From Zonotrichia leucophrys gambelii (Eukaryota; Chordata; Aves; Passeriformes; Passerellidae), in NCBI RefSeq assembly GCF_028769735.1, contig NC_088173.1, positions 17,176,038 through 17,240,037 on the forward strand: a DNA stretch of 64,000 bases, given 5' to 3'. Made by a program: the position numbers and the translations under genes. A model generated the notes under the pieces. The model was not told the DNA's origin and did no database searches. It saw nothing but the letters and a program-made list of their open reading frames with translations. Shown here piece by piece: positions 1-14,200 of the stretch (position 1 is the stretch's first letter; each line of letters begins with the position of its first letter).

Positions 1-3000
1 CCCACTGAACTCACTGCCTCGGAGCAGTATATTTGTCTATAGTTTTGAGATGAGTTACCAATGTGTCACCACACAAGTAAGAGCATAAAACTGTAGAACT
101 GCGGTGGTGACTACAATTCAGATGACAACACTGAACTCGTTTCAGAGATCTCTCTGTTTCTCTTCTAACACTGATTTGCCCATTCCACTTGCACCTGTTT
201 CTTAGACGAAAACTGAAGAGACATTTCAAAATAAGTAATGGCTGTTGTGACTGGAAATTGTAAATTTCTGTAGTGGCACATAAAAAATAGTTGGAAAAGT
301 GGAGACAATCCTAGCAAAATATTTAAAGTTTACAGTGCAGCTCATCTTAGTGTTCTGTTTCCCTTTATAAGATGTCGCCTGCCTTTGTACAGGATATATA
401 TAAGGCTTTGTCACTAATACTGGGCTCATCATTACAATGCTAGGCAGCGACAGAATATTTCAGAGGAGTTGTTGGGTGAACAGACCTAAATCATGCTCAT
501 CACTGCTAATAAGACTCTGTTGGATGAGGTCATGGTCTCAGCATATCTGATGTGACATGAAAACATTTTGTTCCCTGGTGCAATCAGCAGACACAGCATC
601 CATTCTCATGCTGCAATAACCTAGCAACAGCAGGATGTGCCCGCGTGACCAAACCCTGCAATTACCTCCCACTTCACAAGGTTTACAGAAACTCCACTAC
701 CTGTGGCTTGTCTCAAATATCACAACATGTTTTCCAAGTAATTGGAGGAACTGATTTGCTATGCAGACCCACACTTTTTTTATTTTCCTTTTAGTATAAA
801 GTATTTCAATAGGATTAATCAGTTCTCACTGTATGAGGAGCTGCCATAAATAAATTGGATTTTTTTAAAATGAATACACTGAGTAAATTTTAATTTTTGT
901 TAAGAGTTGTCATTATTTCAGGTCATTAGATGTTTTTAGTACAACTTGAAGTGCACAATTATACCTATCCTCAAAGGCAAAATTACTGGCTATTCAGTAC
1001 TGTTTGCAAGTTGGTGCATTTTTCATGACATGACAGGGAAAAGGCCAAATCAACTACTGAGGGGCAAAATTTGAACTGGCCAAATTTATCTCACAGACCA
1101 GGTAAAAATAGTCTTTTTCATATCATGAACACATCCACAGCTCCCCATAGGATGCTCCCCCTATTTTACCTGCCAAATGTAGTCCCACATGCCTCTGAAG
1201 CAATCCAGTCTTTGTGTCCACAGCCCTGTGCTATTCCTGGCCAGATTACTCATGTGCCCTAACAGGGCAAAGACAACTGTTGAATTCCTCATGACTCATA
1301 CCAGACCAGAAAGGACATTTAGCGTGATAAATTATATATTTCTCAATTTTGAGCCCAGGAGGAAAGCTGAAGATTCAAGATAGGTTAAACTCTGATTTTT
1401 GAGGAGGGGAGGAAGGCTATTCTAACAAACCTGTTCAGAACAACCAACAGCAAAGACAGAAATAAAAAACATAAAAAACAAGTAAAGACATAAGGCTTTA
1501 CTTATTCTAATGCAACAAGATTAATGGGTAAACATTTTTCTGTACCCAAGATGATAATTACATTTTCCAACAGAGTTTTTGAAACAATAGCATTTGTGTG
1601 CATGGTAAAGAAACACAATAACTAATTGTGAAAAATTAGTCATAAGCAAGAGTGAGATAAATTTGTTTGCATTTAATTTAGTATTTATAAATAGCAAATC
1701 ATTTTAACTGCCAAAGCATATTACAGATGGATGACAAACAAGTGATTCCCATAGCAGATTAAGTGAAAACCATTTGTCCTATGTGTCTGGAACCCAAAAG
1801 AAATATACAGTAAAGATAACTCCAGCAGAGTGAGATCGCTGACACCAATTCACAGCCCACCAACCCAATAAATCCACTGACTCCAAAAGACAGAGCATGC
1901 AGACTAATTAGTATTAGAGAGCTGTGCAACCAATTAATATTAATTCCCAGTTTTGCTGAAATGTATAAATAGTGAAAACTTTTGAACAACATCGGGCTCT
2001 CCAGTATTCAGAAGACCAGGGTAAATAAGGACCACAAAGGATGCTACAGGATCCATGGATGTTAACTATTTTGCACTTGATTTCTCTCTCTTTTCTATTT
2101 CTTTCTGTCTCTCTACTTCAAATTAATTATTTAATAAAGTCCTCATTATTGAATTTGGCATGCAGTCTTGTTTGCACTTTAATTTAGATGGAAACATCTT
2201 TCACTTATCAGATCTTAACATGGGTTCATAGTCAGCTGCTGCTGTTAATATTTGGCTGACTTCTTTTTCTCAAATAAAATTAATTCAAATAGCACATTTT
2301 CTTAAAACATATTGAAATGATTGCTCCTATATAAAATCTAAGAGTTTTCAAGGGATTTTTTAGGGTGTTTGGCAAAAAGGGTCTTTATCAAGACCCACTC
2401 CCCCTCAAAAAGATGGCAAAAAAGTCAGCCTGGCATAATTTTTCTTTTTTTTTAGCAACTCTATATGATCCTTACATCAAAAATGCCACAGGACAGGTGG
2501 CTACAGTACTAGCCTGACACAAGGAGATTGGTTTTAAGATTCTGGCTTGGCATAAGGAGCATGGAACTTCTATGAGCATCTCTCAAAAGTGCTCTGGTTT
2601 TCAGGCTACTGCCTCCTCCTGCTATGGTTATCTAGTCTGTTTTTATAAATCAACTTCTCACCTGTTTTTTAGAGAATGGCTTCAGACATACCTTAATCAG
2701 TGATATTCACGTTTACATTCTTTGCCAGATGAAAATCATTTATAGAGTACTAAAATAATCTTTCTAAAAAAAAAAAAGCTCCAAGATTTAAGCTATAAAA
2801 TAAATTATTGTCCTAACTTTATGAAAGTTATTGTTAAGTTATATTCTAATTGTGGTCCCTTTCAGATCCATAGCATTGCAAGCAATTACTTGGTATAGGC
2901 ATTGCCCAATGACAACTGCCAAGCTTCAAAAGTAGTGAACTAAAGTCTTATCCCAGCAGTGTTTAACCTCTCTTGCATTTTTCTCCAAATGTAGCTCCTT

Positions 3001-5178
3001 TTAGTCTCAAGGAATCATAAATGCTATTTTTTCCTTTGGTCATTCTCATTTTTCTCTTCACACACATTGCACCATTATTATTTGTTTCCTCCCTATAAGA
3101 AAATTTGATCAAAAACCACCCGAGGCACACCAAGCGAGAGTCTAATCAAGTGACCTGTTTATAGGCCAGAAAGTGAGAAGAAGAGAAATAGCACAATCAA
3201 ATCACGTTACCTTGAAAGGCAGAAGGATCACCTACACCCACAATGAGGAAATGTGAGGTTACAGACAAAAAATAAATTTGCTCCCTTGATTCAGAGATCT
3301 GTGTTTCTGAAAGAAACACAGATTATCAAAAGTCATCTAGTTGTCTTAAGATATTTTAAGTTTCCACTCTCCAATTATTTTTTCTTCTCTCTTTAGAGTA
3401 AAAGGAAATTCAAATCTTGCAATTTACACGTACAGCACTCCTCTTTGGTTTATCTCCTCTAAATAGAACATTAGTATAATGTATAAATATGAAAGAAAAT
3501 AGCAAATTAGCATTACAGCATGGTTTTTTGACCCTATTTTGGCTCCTCATTACTTAATAAAATGTTAATTTGAAGAGTAAAATGGTTTAGATCCTACTGT
3601 TAATTTTCAACATATTGACACACTTTTGAACTTAGGAAATTTCTGTGTAGAGTCAGTTTACTACTTTTTATTTTTACACATCAACAAAGTCCCTTTAAGA
3701 GTTTGGCAGCTGCTGTGGTTTTAGCATTGAACAAATTTGATAAACATGTTCAGTGATATTCACATAATTACTAGCTAGAGTAACTGAAAAGGAACTCTTT
3801 TAGGGATTTATAAAGCCTACTCAACCCAATCTGGATCAAGTTACTCACATTGGTCAGTAACATTAGTACAAGATTTGTGCTTCTCCAAGGTTATAGTCCA
3901 TATATCTGAGCATGAGGGATACAGAATTTTTACAATTTATGTGTAACATCATAGAAATTTAATATTTGCCTAAAGCAGTTTCTATATTACTACTTGACTG
4001 AAGATTCCCAATTCAATTCCCAGTTGCAAAATTCTAAATAGCAAAATAAGTGTTCCCTTTTAGCTACTTAAATTATTCCATTTTTGAAATAGAATATTTA
4101 TTTTATTGAATTACTTCATTTGAGAAAATTATCTGTGGAAAGAAAACCTGAATGTTTTATCTACTACCTGAATTTCTATGAAACTCTAACCTGTAAAACA
4201 GGAGTTGTCATCACTGTGCTGGGGCTCCCTGGCAAGGGCAAAGCAGCTGTTCCACTGCCGCAGAGTGACTCTGCACATACAGCATCTAATTTTTGAATAT
4301 ATTAAAAAAAAAAGGGCATCTTTACACTAGGAAGGCTTTTTCACCCAAGGGGTAAGGAATGAAAATAAATGCTAAGAGATTTTTGTTTCTATTGCTACCT
4401 TGAATCCACTTGCCACCTTCAGTACATTTTGTTCCTGAAGAAAAATTCCTTCATGTCAAAAAACAAACCAGCAGCATTAATTTTACTTTATGCATTTCCT
4501 GATATCCACTGAAATCACCTGAAATGAACTGAAGTCCTCAGAAATAATAATGAACATTATGTTCACTCGTTAGCTTCAGAGAAAGCAGTAGTTAAGAGCA
4601 ACCCCTGTTCAGTTCCTTATTTACTATCAGTTAATTATAAATCTCTCCTATAAATATCTTCTTCCATAAGAAAGGAAGGCTCATTAAGCCCTCTGTATCA
4701 TCTCAACCACTTGCAGTCTATTAGCATGTAAAAAAATAAATTGGGAAAGATAAAAACTGCCAAGTAAACAATAGAATTGTTTTAAGCCTGAGAACTCACA
4801 GAGAACTTGAGTTACTGGAAAGGAAATTATTTTTTTCCTATAGAAAGTTATTCTGAATACAGAATTGTGTTATCTCAGATGATGAAGGAAAAATCGAAAA
4901 CAAGAAGAACAGTCTCTCTGATACTACAAGAAATTATTCTTATAATATTTCAGATAGTCTGTTCTTCATTGTAACATTTATACTCTGGACACTGGTGTTG
5001 TGTTAATTTAGATGACATTGGGGGTTGGGATTTTTTTCCTTTGGCCTTTATTATGATTCTCATGGTCTTTTAGCTGGCCTAATACTCAGTTATTTTTTTG
5101 ATCATACCTAAGAATGAACAAGAATGAAAAGAGCTTACTAATACAGTAATTTTTGCAAAGAATGTAATAGAGACAGAA
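1..5178. other. Gene-free AT-rich DNA
   Basis: I see no exon, RNA gene or recognisable mobile element in this stretch. Open frames are short and lack coding character. It contains one short perfect hairpin (3297-3323, listed separately) and simple A/T runs, for example an A run near 2767. It is intergenic or intronic. Confidence 0.6.
3297..3323. repeat. Perfect 12-bp inverted repeat, 3-nt loop
   Basis: The arm ATCTGTGTTTCT (3297-3308) is followed by GAA and then its exact reverse complement (3312-3323). No known function is implied. Such short-loop hairpins are often made by template switching during replication. Confidence 0.85.
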
Positions 5179-5179
5179 T

Positions 5180-5545
5180 CTATTGAATCACTGAATCACT
5201 GAATTAAGCAGATCACTGAATTAAGCAGATTGGAAAAGGCTTTTGAGATCAAGTCCAAACTATCTTCAAGACCTAACACCCCCTTATCAATTAAAGCATG
5301 GCAGAGTGCCACACCCAGTCTTTTTTAAGTACCTCCAGGATAGCAGAATCCACCTCCTTCCTGGACAGCCCATTCCAATATCTAATCACTCTTTCTGTGA
5401 AGAATTTTTTTCTGATGCCCAGCCTGAAGTTCCCCTGGCTCAGCTTAAGGATGAGTCCTCTTCTCCTGCCGCTGGTTGCCTGGGAGAAGAGACTGATCCC
5501 CGCCTGACTACAACCTCCTTTCAGGAGGACCATGACCCTTCTTAA
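5180..5545 (-). mobile_element. CR1 LINE 3' fragment, antisense
   Basis: Read on the minus strand this is the 3' part of a CR1 retrotransposon. The last part of the reverse-transcriptase frame (open from 5578 to 5291) contains the family-typical stretches LLKGGCSQAGISLFSQ, FFTERVIRYWNGL and EVDSAILEVLKKD, followed by a short 3' UTR. The 3' tail at 5180-5228 is made of decayed 8-bp units (GAATCACT-like), and a 17-bp unit is tandemly duplicated at 5195-5211 and 5212-5228. The copy is strongly 5'-truncated, as is usual for CR1, and cannot move. Confidence 0.92.
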
Positions 5546-6717
5546 GATTGTTTTAAAGTATCTTCCATTTCTTACCATTGCTATTAGTAAAAATATGAGT
5601 TCTGTCTTTACATAAGACAGCCTAAAATCAACAGAATATGTTTTTGTAAAAGTTTATGCAGCTAACCTAGAATGATAGCGAGTGCTAATAACTTACATTA
5701 GGTATCTTACATAATTTTAAAAAATATCAACTCTCATCTAATTAATATATTCTTTTCATTTGAGAATTTGAAATGTTGTTTCCCAACTCTCAAGTGGAGT
5801 TGGATTTTTACAGCAATACTCTTAAAATTCTATTAACATATTTCTTTAGAAGGTTTTGACATCTCAGTTACAGAACAAAAACAACACAATTTAACTGGAA
5901 AATGTTATTCCTCTAACAAATATCCTCCTGATTTAGTGGAAAATTCAAATTATTTAAAAACAGTGAGAATAAATATTTGTATATCTCCCCAAACTGGACT
6001 TCACAAAAATAAAAAAATTTTACACATCAGATTTGCTTTTTAAAATAAAATTTATCTTCCAATTTTTATAATAAATATTTTTAAATAATAGAAAATAAGT
6101 CTCTTGTTTTTCTTAACATCTGATAATTTATTTTGAAGATTTCATTTTTTTATGAGTTCAAATAACTACTTAAGACATAATGCAAAATCTTTTGTCACCC
6201 TAATGAAATAATATAGAGAGCAGATGGCACAAATTAACTTTCATTTTCCAAGCAAGGTGAAGAAATACAGATGATTTATTTTGGAACTTGGATCTGTAAA
6301 AATAATTCTCCTTAAGAGACAGCTTACATCTAATGTGTGGCAAATGAAGTGAAGAGCCAACTTCTTTCCAGGATGTGCTTTTGTATACACAGCATTTGCA
6401 GTTCCTCAGTTGGAGATCTTTTGTGATACCAGAGGGGCAAAGTCAAATTCTGGAAAGTCCCCCAAGTCATTTTGTCTAAAACTGAACTATAGAGTATTTA
6501 ACCAAATAAGTCCAGTTGTCATTGTTGACTTGACTTGTCAAATAGAGGGAGGTTTATTTGGTGAAGTAACCTGACTTTGCCAAAAGCAAGATCAGAGATT
6601 GGACATCAGAGAGGGGTTCATTTTTTCTTTTTTAAATAGCATTGATGCTTATGAAAATAGATTCTAAATGGCATTGCTATATTTTATAAACTGTTGAATC
6701 AAAAAATATCCTATCTT
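5546..6717. other. Gene-free AT-rich DNA between two CR1 copies
   Basis: Very AT-rich sequence with no exon, RNA gene or repeat that I recognise. Confidence 0.55.
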
Positions 6718-7303
6718 CTCACAGAATTTGGGCCAAATCACAGAATGGATATAGTTGGAAGGGACGACAGTGGGTCATCTGATCCTACTTCCCTGCTCAA
6801 AATCAAGGTCATTCTAGTGCACATGGCACAGGATTGCATCCAGATGTTCTAGAATATCCCCACTGGGGGAGACTCCACAACCTCTCTGGAGAGATTTTTT
6901 CGTGTGCACTCGATCATCTTCACAGCAAAGAAGTTCTTCCTCGGGTTCAGATGGAACTTCTGTGTATCATTTTCTGCCCATTGCCTCTTGTCCCATTGCC
7001 CAGCACCACTGAGCAGAGCCTGGCCCCATCCTCTGGCACTGTCCCTTCAGATACTGACAGACACTGATGAGGTCCCCTTCAGTTGTCCCTTCTCAAGGCC
7101 GAACAGGCCCAGCTCCCTCAGCCTTTCCTTGTGAGAGAGATGCTTCTGTTCCTTAATCATCTTTGTTGCCCTCCACTGGACCCTCTCCAGGTTCTCCTTG
7201 TCCCTCCTGTACTGAGCAGCCCAGAAGAGGACACAGCACTCCAGATTTGTCCTCATCAGAGCTGAGAGGAAGGCAGGATCACCTCCCTTGACCTGCTGGA
7301 ATG
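6718..7303 (-). mobile_element. CR1 LINE fragment with C-terminal RT remnant, antisense
   Basis: This is a minus-strand CR1 copy of about 585 bp. The 3' end at about 6718-6780 has CACAGAATGG...TTGGAAGGGA, the classic CR1 terminus read in reverse. The frame from 7310 to 7047 on the minus strand contains RTNLECCVLFWAAQYRRDKE, LERVQWRATKMI and RLRELGLFGLEK, which match the conserved C-terminal CR1 ORF2 peptide. The 5' end is truncated and the 3' UTR part diverges from the copy at 5180, which suggests a different CR1 subfamily. Confidence 0.92.
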
Positions 7304-10300
7304 CTAGCACTACACATTAGGCAGAATGTCCACATTGTATAACTCCTGCTGAGGCCAGAAATATTCTGTGTTGTGTTTAAAAGACAGGGAGCTGCCCACA
7401 GGCTTTGTTCAATCACGGCAGTAAATGGAGGCTCAAGAGAGCAGCAACAACCTGTTGCATCTAAAAACAACAACAATATCTTTCAACTTAATATCTCCAT
7501 TTAGTTAAATGGAAATATGGATAAAAATTTTGACATCCTAGCTTATTTTAATCAGGGACTAAATGTAGATATTTTATAAAAGGAAAATTGCTTTCACTGT
7601 CTCCTTAGTAACATTAAAAATACTTTTACTCAAAGTTTCATGTTATCTTTCTGACAGAGGAGAAAATCTTACTGCTTTATTAATTATAAAGAAAAAATCA
7701 TAGAGAATTAGGTGATGTAATTTTTTCATGAAAAAACCCAATAAAACCTCCCCCAAAAAAATCAATATTTGGCCACAGCTGTAGCTCAGTCAACCAGTGT
7801 ATGTTTTGGAATAATCACTGAACTGTGAAATTAACAATTGAAGCAATAAATTGGACTTTTTATCTTCTTAGTTTCAAGAATTTTTTATGAAGCTTTATCA
7901 GTAGGACAATACAAAGTAGCTAAGTGTGAAAGAAAACCAAAGTTCCTGTGACAACACTGAAAAGCAATGCTTACCAAGGAAAATAAGTGTTGCTAGATTT
8001 CATTTAATCTAGCAGCAATTGGATTCTGCAGAATTGCCGAGCACATTTTTATGTAAAAAAAAAAAAAATTGTAAAAAAAGTCATTCTAATGATACCAGCT
8101 CTTCTGCTAATAACCCTTTAAAAATAAATACTATGGATTTATGTGCTACATAAAGGAGATATACAACAGTGAAAAAACCAATCATTAACAGCATTCTTTT
8201 GCAGGTTTTTAAGAAAGGGTAAACTGATTAGTATTGCTAGGTGCACTACACACTTATTTTGATTAGGGGATCAATCTTTTTAGTATGATGGTAAGCATGC
8301 TTACAGATGGTAAATTTTCATTAAAAAAACGAAACAAAACACAACTTCCTTGCCGCCAAACTGAATGCCACAGCTTTTATCTGTCAAAGCTATTTTCTTC
8401 CCCTAGTGACAAATTACAAACATTTTAACACTTTACCACAAACCTCTTCAACTTTAAACACCAGTATAACTAAAGCTATGATTTTAATCTTTGCCCAAAT
8501 ATAAGAGACCATTTTTGTACCTGATTAGAAAAAAAAAAAAACAAACATCAAAATCTAATCTACCCAGATAGGAGGTGGCAACTATCTGAAAATTGACCAG
8601 CAAGGCACCAGCAAGGCACCATATAAAATCTCAATTTCTTTGTAAACTGCAGTCTTACCGATTTTGCACCATACAAAAACTCACTGCATAACCCCATTCC
8701 CACCCAAGTCACATACCTGTCCGGGAATGGGGCCCTATGCATCAGGAATTCCAGGGGGAAAAAAGGGATTCTTTCCTTCAAACACTGTAATATATATTGG
8801 ACTTTTGTGCCTGTAAGGTGTCGTTCATCCATACACTATAATTGCAAACACATGATTCAAAGCACTCTTGAGCTTGCCTTGACTACTTGTTAGACTGTGG
8901 TTGTTCTGTTTGTATCTACAATCCATCATTAGCCTTTTCATTTAACCCCTTGCCAGTGGTCCTAACCATGATGCAAAAAAGCTCTTCTTTTGAATTTCAT
9001 TTCCAGAGTATTAAACCAGAAACCAAATTGAATTCCTTCTACTGATACTCTAATAGAAGTTCCTTTGCTAACACCTAAAATCTTAAACATTTCATTGTAA
9101 TGGGCAGTAAAAATTAGCAGTTCCTACTTTGTAAAGGAAACCTATATGAGACAGAGCTTTAATCTGACCTCTTCTGAACACAAGTGAGAGATCTCATTAT
9201 CAGATATCAAATTAGGACTATTAATGTCACGGTCATGTCACCTTGACCAAAGTCTTTGTGGGATTGTCAGAGCAGTATCTTGTTGGTGCTTGGCTGGTAT
9301 ATTTCATCAAAAGATTCAGTGGTATATGTGTTAGGTAACAGCATGTTCTTTTAATAGCTGCTGTCACATGATAGAAAATGCTCTTTTTATCCCATCCACC
9401 TATTTTAAGGCATTATTTCCACTTGAAATGCTGTTGAGAAGGACTATACTAGCCTAAGGTGATACAAATGTATTATCTCCCAGTAATAGGAAGATAAATG
9501 TATAACACTTCAGAGCAATACATCTTTGCAACCAGATCATATGAACAAGAGCTGTGAGCTAATTTCTTTCAAAAGCCCAGGAGTTGCTGCAGTCTAGGAG
9601 AAATAGTGTGTGGAAAATCCAAGTAAAGGGCTAAAAATATTTGGTTTGAGGTGGAAGGAGACAGGAAGGCAGAGGGAAGAAAGGTGTACAAATAGTAAGT
9701 TCTTTAGAGAGGGTAAATCTCAGTAAATCCTGAGTAAAAACAAAAGTCTTCCTGAATTAAAACTTTATGGAAAATTTGTTATGTAGGATTGCTACCAAAT
9801 GGAAGAGCATAAACAGAGATTATTTCTCTCGGGTGCCAAAATATAGAGGACCCTCTCCATTTCTCACAGGTGTGTTGACTTTAGGAAGACACAGCTACTT
9901 GCATTGGAAAAACAAAAGTAACATTTTGCAATCAGCCCTGAATGCAATAAACACAGGAGGAATGAAAGCATGGCCTGTGTGTGCAGCACAATACCATGGA
10001 TAGTGAATTACTTGAGTTCTGAAACAGCCTAGAGAGCCCAGACTCCTCTCTCAAACCTTTGCAATGTTCATGACTTTCCTGGTCAGCAGAGCAGGAGTCC
10101 TTTCACTGTCCCACTGAGGCTCTGAGTGCTCATGCAAATCCTAAAGGTCTTTGTCTTTTTTTACCAGGTGATGTTACCCCACCAACTTGTCAGGATCACA
10201 CTGCTCTGCATTTGTTCCGGTTCTGACAAGATGCAGACCTAAATAATTCTCTCACAAATGCCCTTCTGGAGCTACCTTCACATTCTGAAGCTCCCCATAG

Positions 10301-11083
10301 CATTCAGGCCAGCAACATTTTCCTTCTTTTTGTCCTGTATGAAAGCAACTAATTTCTTTCTCAGAGCATTCTGAGATGTTAAGGGATAAAATTCAATTTG
10401 TCTCATTCTTGACAGCGAAAACACCATTTGGATCATAGATGAAAGAACTCTTCTCTACACTTTCAATACAGCTGGAAAAAATATTTTTTAAATGTTCTTT
10501 AGTTTTCTTGAAAGAGAACACAATTATAAATTTATTTTTCCTTTCTTGAACAAATATAAGAGGGGAAGACTGTCTTGTGCACTACTGAACCAGGGGTGGA
10601 GGTCACAATTCAAAACTGAAAAGGTTTAGAGCCTAGGGGAACTCTTTCCCACAGGTGGCTCAAAATGTCACAGCCTAGAACTTCATTCTCTCTTCACAGT
10701 TTTCCAATTTTAAAGAATTTACTGGAAGGCTATGGTATACTGAAAGCTAGAGCAGAATCCCAGACAAAACAAACAAACAAAATTGGAAAAGATGAATCTT
10801 GGAAGGCCTGACAGCATGATAATTATGACAATTCCTTATAAAACTGACAAATTTGATTTATTAAATACAAAGATTTAAAATTGTAGGCCATTGAAACTTA
10901 CACCCAAGAGCCAAGTGTTTGAAGGCATCCTGAAAACATAACACCTGCAACTGAGTTTAACACAAAAACCTGGTCATCATTTTGATCTTCATATGATACA
11001 GTTCTGGGGGAAAGAAAGAATTCCTTTAAAATTCTGGTACAGGGCTTGAGTTTTTTATTGGGTTTAGATTCAACATCTAATTA
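7304..11083. other. Gene-free DNA
   Basis: No exon or RNA gene is supported. There is an A14 run near 8055-8068 and an 11-bp tandem duplication (CCAGCAAGGCA twice) at 8597-8618. The open frame at 8560-8832 (minus) is 90 codons but shows no motif I recognise. A somewhat more GC-balanced stretch at about 10000-10330 may be an old decayed repeat, but I cannot name it. Confidence 0.5.
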
Positions 11084-11205
11084 TAGATTCATAGAATGAT
11101 TTTTCTTGGGAAGGACCTTAAAGATCATCTAGTTCCAACACTCCTGCCAGGGACAGAGGCATCATCCATGCTCAAAGTATTATCCAAACTGGCCTTTAAC
11201 AGTTC
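11084..11205 (-). mobile_element. Short CR1 3' end, antisense
   Basis: The stretch has ATTCATAGAATGAT, then GGGAAGGACCTTAAAGATCA, then TCTAGTTCCAACACTCCTGCC. This is the CR1 3' UTR terminus read in reverse. About 120 bp remain, with no coding part. Confidence 0.88.
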
Positions 11206-14200
11206 CAGAAATGGGGCACAGTCTTTTTGTCACACTAAGTTTCATGACTGTGATTTTAGTTAAAGGAGATATGTCATGGAAAAGGACTGTCCAATCTTGA
11301 ACTCTTACTGCTTTCCAAAACTTAAAACATTCAGTGGAAGATGCTAAAACACAGGCAATTACCTTAAAAAAAAAAATCAAGACATAGAAAACAAAAGAAT
11401 ATTTGTGTCTTTGTCTCTCTTACCCTCCAGCCCCTGAGAAATACATTATCAGTGAAAATAATGCAAGTAGTCATCGTGACTCTAACATGTACTTGAGTAA
11501 TTTTGTACTGCTGTAAGAGATTCTCCATTCCAGACTTTTTAATCCATGTACAGCTCCGAAATGAGACTTTCTACATACATTAAATAAATTAAAATTTCTC
11601 AGAAAATATGGAATTATATCATTCCCATAGAAATATCAGCAATTTTCACTCCAAGCCAACAATGCTAGTAATACAACCAAATCATTGACAGACATAGAGA
11701 ATTTCTTTTTTTTTAAGATTTTCCATAAATTTTTCTACTCTTAATTTGGTTTACAGATCAGATCAATGTCTAAAACTCCTATTCTTCAGGAGAATCAATT
11801 TGAGTTGTGTGTATTTCAGTGCAGTCTCTTCATTTGTGACTGTTTCTTTAATAAAAGAAATAAAACTTATGTTGTGTCTTGTAGCATATAATCTTGTTAT
11901 TTACATAAACTGAATTTTTGTTTTGGCAATGTCCATTAATTTAAATATCAGAGTGGAAATCACCTGGAAAGTTCTTGCTCAAGAATTCTCGAAAATATTA
12001 GCTTTCTGAAACAAGAAAATTTGATTTTAATAAACTTTTGATTAAACAGACACATTTCCATTATAAGCAGCCCAATGGTTTCCTGTCCAAGAACCCTGGA
12101 AAGTACCACAAAAAATCAAAGCAACAAAAATTCACCAGGGCCCACTGGTGGAAGGCGGGAATCTCTTCCAGCTCGAGTACTTAATCTTAAAATAAGCAAG
12201 TAATAGAGATGAGGACATGCAAGCATCGGACTTCCACATAGAATATATGCTATTACTCGCAGAGACCTTCACTTACCCAAAGCAGGGCCAAAAAATTCAT
12301 TAAATACATTACACTGCTTACACCTAAAATTCAAATATCACAATTTATCATAGGCCAAATGGTCACCCCCACCAATGTTGGAAGGCAATTATTTTGTGGA
12401 CAAAAATGTTAAGATACTGGACATGGAGGCTAGGGTAACAGCTATCATCCTGCTCAAGTCATCTTTATTTGCATATAACATGGGTCAAATTTAAGACTAT
12501 TTGAATGCAGGTCAGTTGAAACCCATAGGAATTCTGAGGTATAAATAAATAGGTTGTCAAAGGCCATAATAAAATATTTAAATTTACCTAGCAATATTAA
12601 TTCACTTCTAAAGTACTTACAAAAAACAAAAATCATTTGAAGTGCATTGAAGCAGCTGTTCCAACTGGAACACTAATTTATTTTAAAAGTAGAAATGCCA
12701 CCAAAAAAGTCACAGTTTTTTCCACTAGGAAGTGTTCCAGAATTAGAGAAAATTTATTTCCACTGAATCAGACAATATTTTGATTTCTGGAATATGTACA
12801 TCACTCCTTTTTTTTTGTTTGTTTGTTTAAAAAATATTTAAAAATTAAAAAATCATGTCATGGCTATTCAGGTTTGCATTTTCAGATGTAGACAACTGTA
12901 CCTAAACAACCTGGGACGTAAATTAGTTTAAATTAGTTATCTTTCCCCATAGAATATGATTTTTCAACACTAATGGCTAAGGCAGAAATGTGAACTAGCA
13001 AAAGGAAGTGTGGCACTTCCACTAAAGCAATGTGCAAAAAGAGGACAAAACCACTCTCACTTGCACTATAACAATATTTGTCTCCAATTTGGTGGCATGA
13101 AAATTCATGTCTGAATACCCCAGGAATTAAGAATAATTGCACATTTACTTTGTAAAACGTAAGATTACACTAGGCATTAAAGGTTTTGAAGTATTTATCC
13201 TGTTACTGACAGTGAAAGAGAAACACCTTAGGCAAACTCTCATTTTATGCAAGTGTGGTATCAATGGGAATTTTTATATTCAAACGTTCTCTTTCAGAAT
13301 TTTTTTAACTAAAACACAGACACTGAAAAAAAAAGTTATGAAATAAGAAAAAACGAAATTATTTGGGAGACAAAGAGGAAGAGATCTATCTGCATCTGTC
13401 TGATGTTGCAACTAAACAAAGACAGCATTTGCCTTTGACAAATCTGCATATTTGAGTGAGCTTGGATTGAAACTCATCTTTAAGAGTACAACAGCCAGCA
13501 GTTTGGCTTTATGAGATAGATGGATGTTTAATGGGGTATACTCCCTTATATACTCAATAATTCTGATCACACTTTACATTTATGTTGGTATGTCAGTGCC
13601 TTATTATCAAGGTGTTGCAGAAAACAAAAAACCATTCGTTAATTTCACATCTTTGTAAACAGTCATACCAGCATAGGGTTTTTTCTTGTTAGAATATAAT
13701 GTGATAGAATGCTTGTCCATTTTCTAGAATATTTCATTTTTGTTCAAAATGTCTCAAAGTATATTGAAGAAAACCTATTTACAAGTGCATTATAGGATTT
13801 AAGGACCTGTTACAAATACAACATAGTATGATAGTATCTGTCAATAATATCTGTGTCAACAAAATTCATCAGAATTTATGTTCTTAAATATTTCAGAGAG
13901 ACAAGGAAAAAAGGACTTTTCTTTTAGCTTTGCACTGTGGGACCCAGACACAGATGTACTCACAGCCAGATTAGCTAACAGCAAGGCAAGGAATGCTGGG
14001 CCATCTTTGCTCCAGGCATGTTCCAGATAGGGCAAGGCAGTGTTGCTTGCACAAAATCTACAGCTCCTTTGCCTTCAAAAGCACAAAAATAAATTAGACT
14101 AGGAAGGGAGCATAATTTACCTTTAAATGATTCTTTAATTTTCATTTAGGATTTTTGTAGACAGGATTTATGAAACAAAAGGTAGGTTTAGAAGTAAAAC

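Noticed and set aside
8560..8832. A 90-codon minus-strand frame with varied residues
   Set aside because: No motif or splice evidence; the local 11-bp tandem duplication suggests non-coding or repeat origin.
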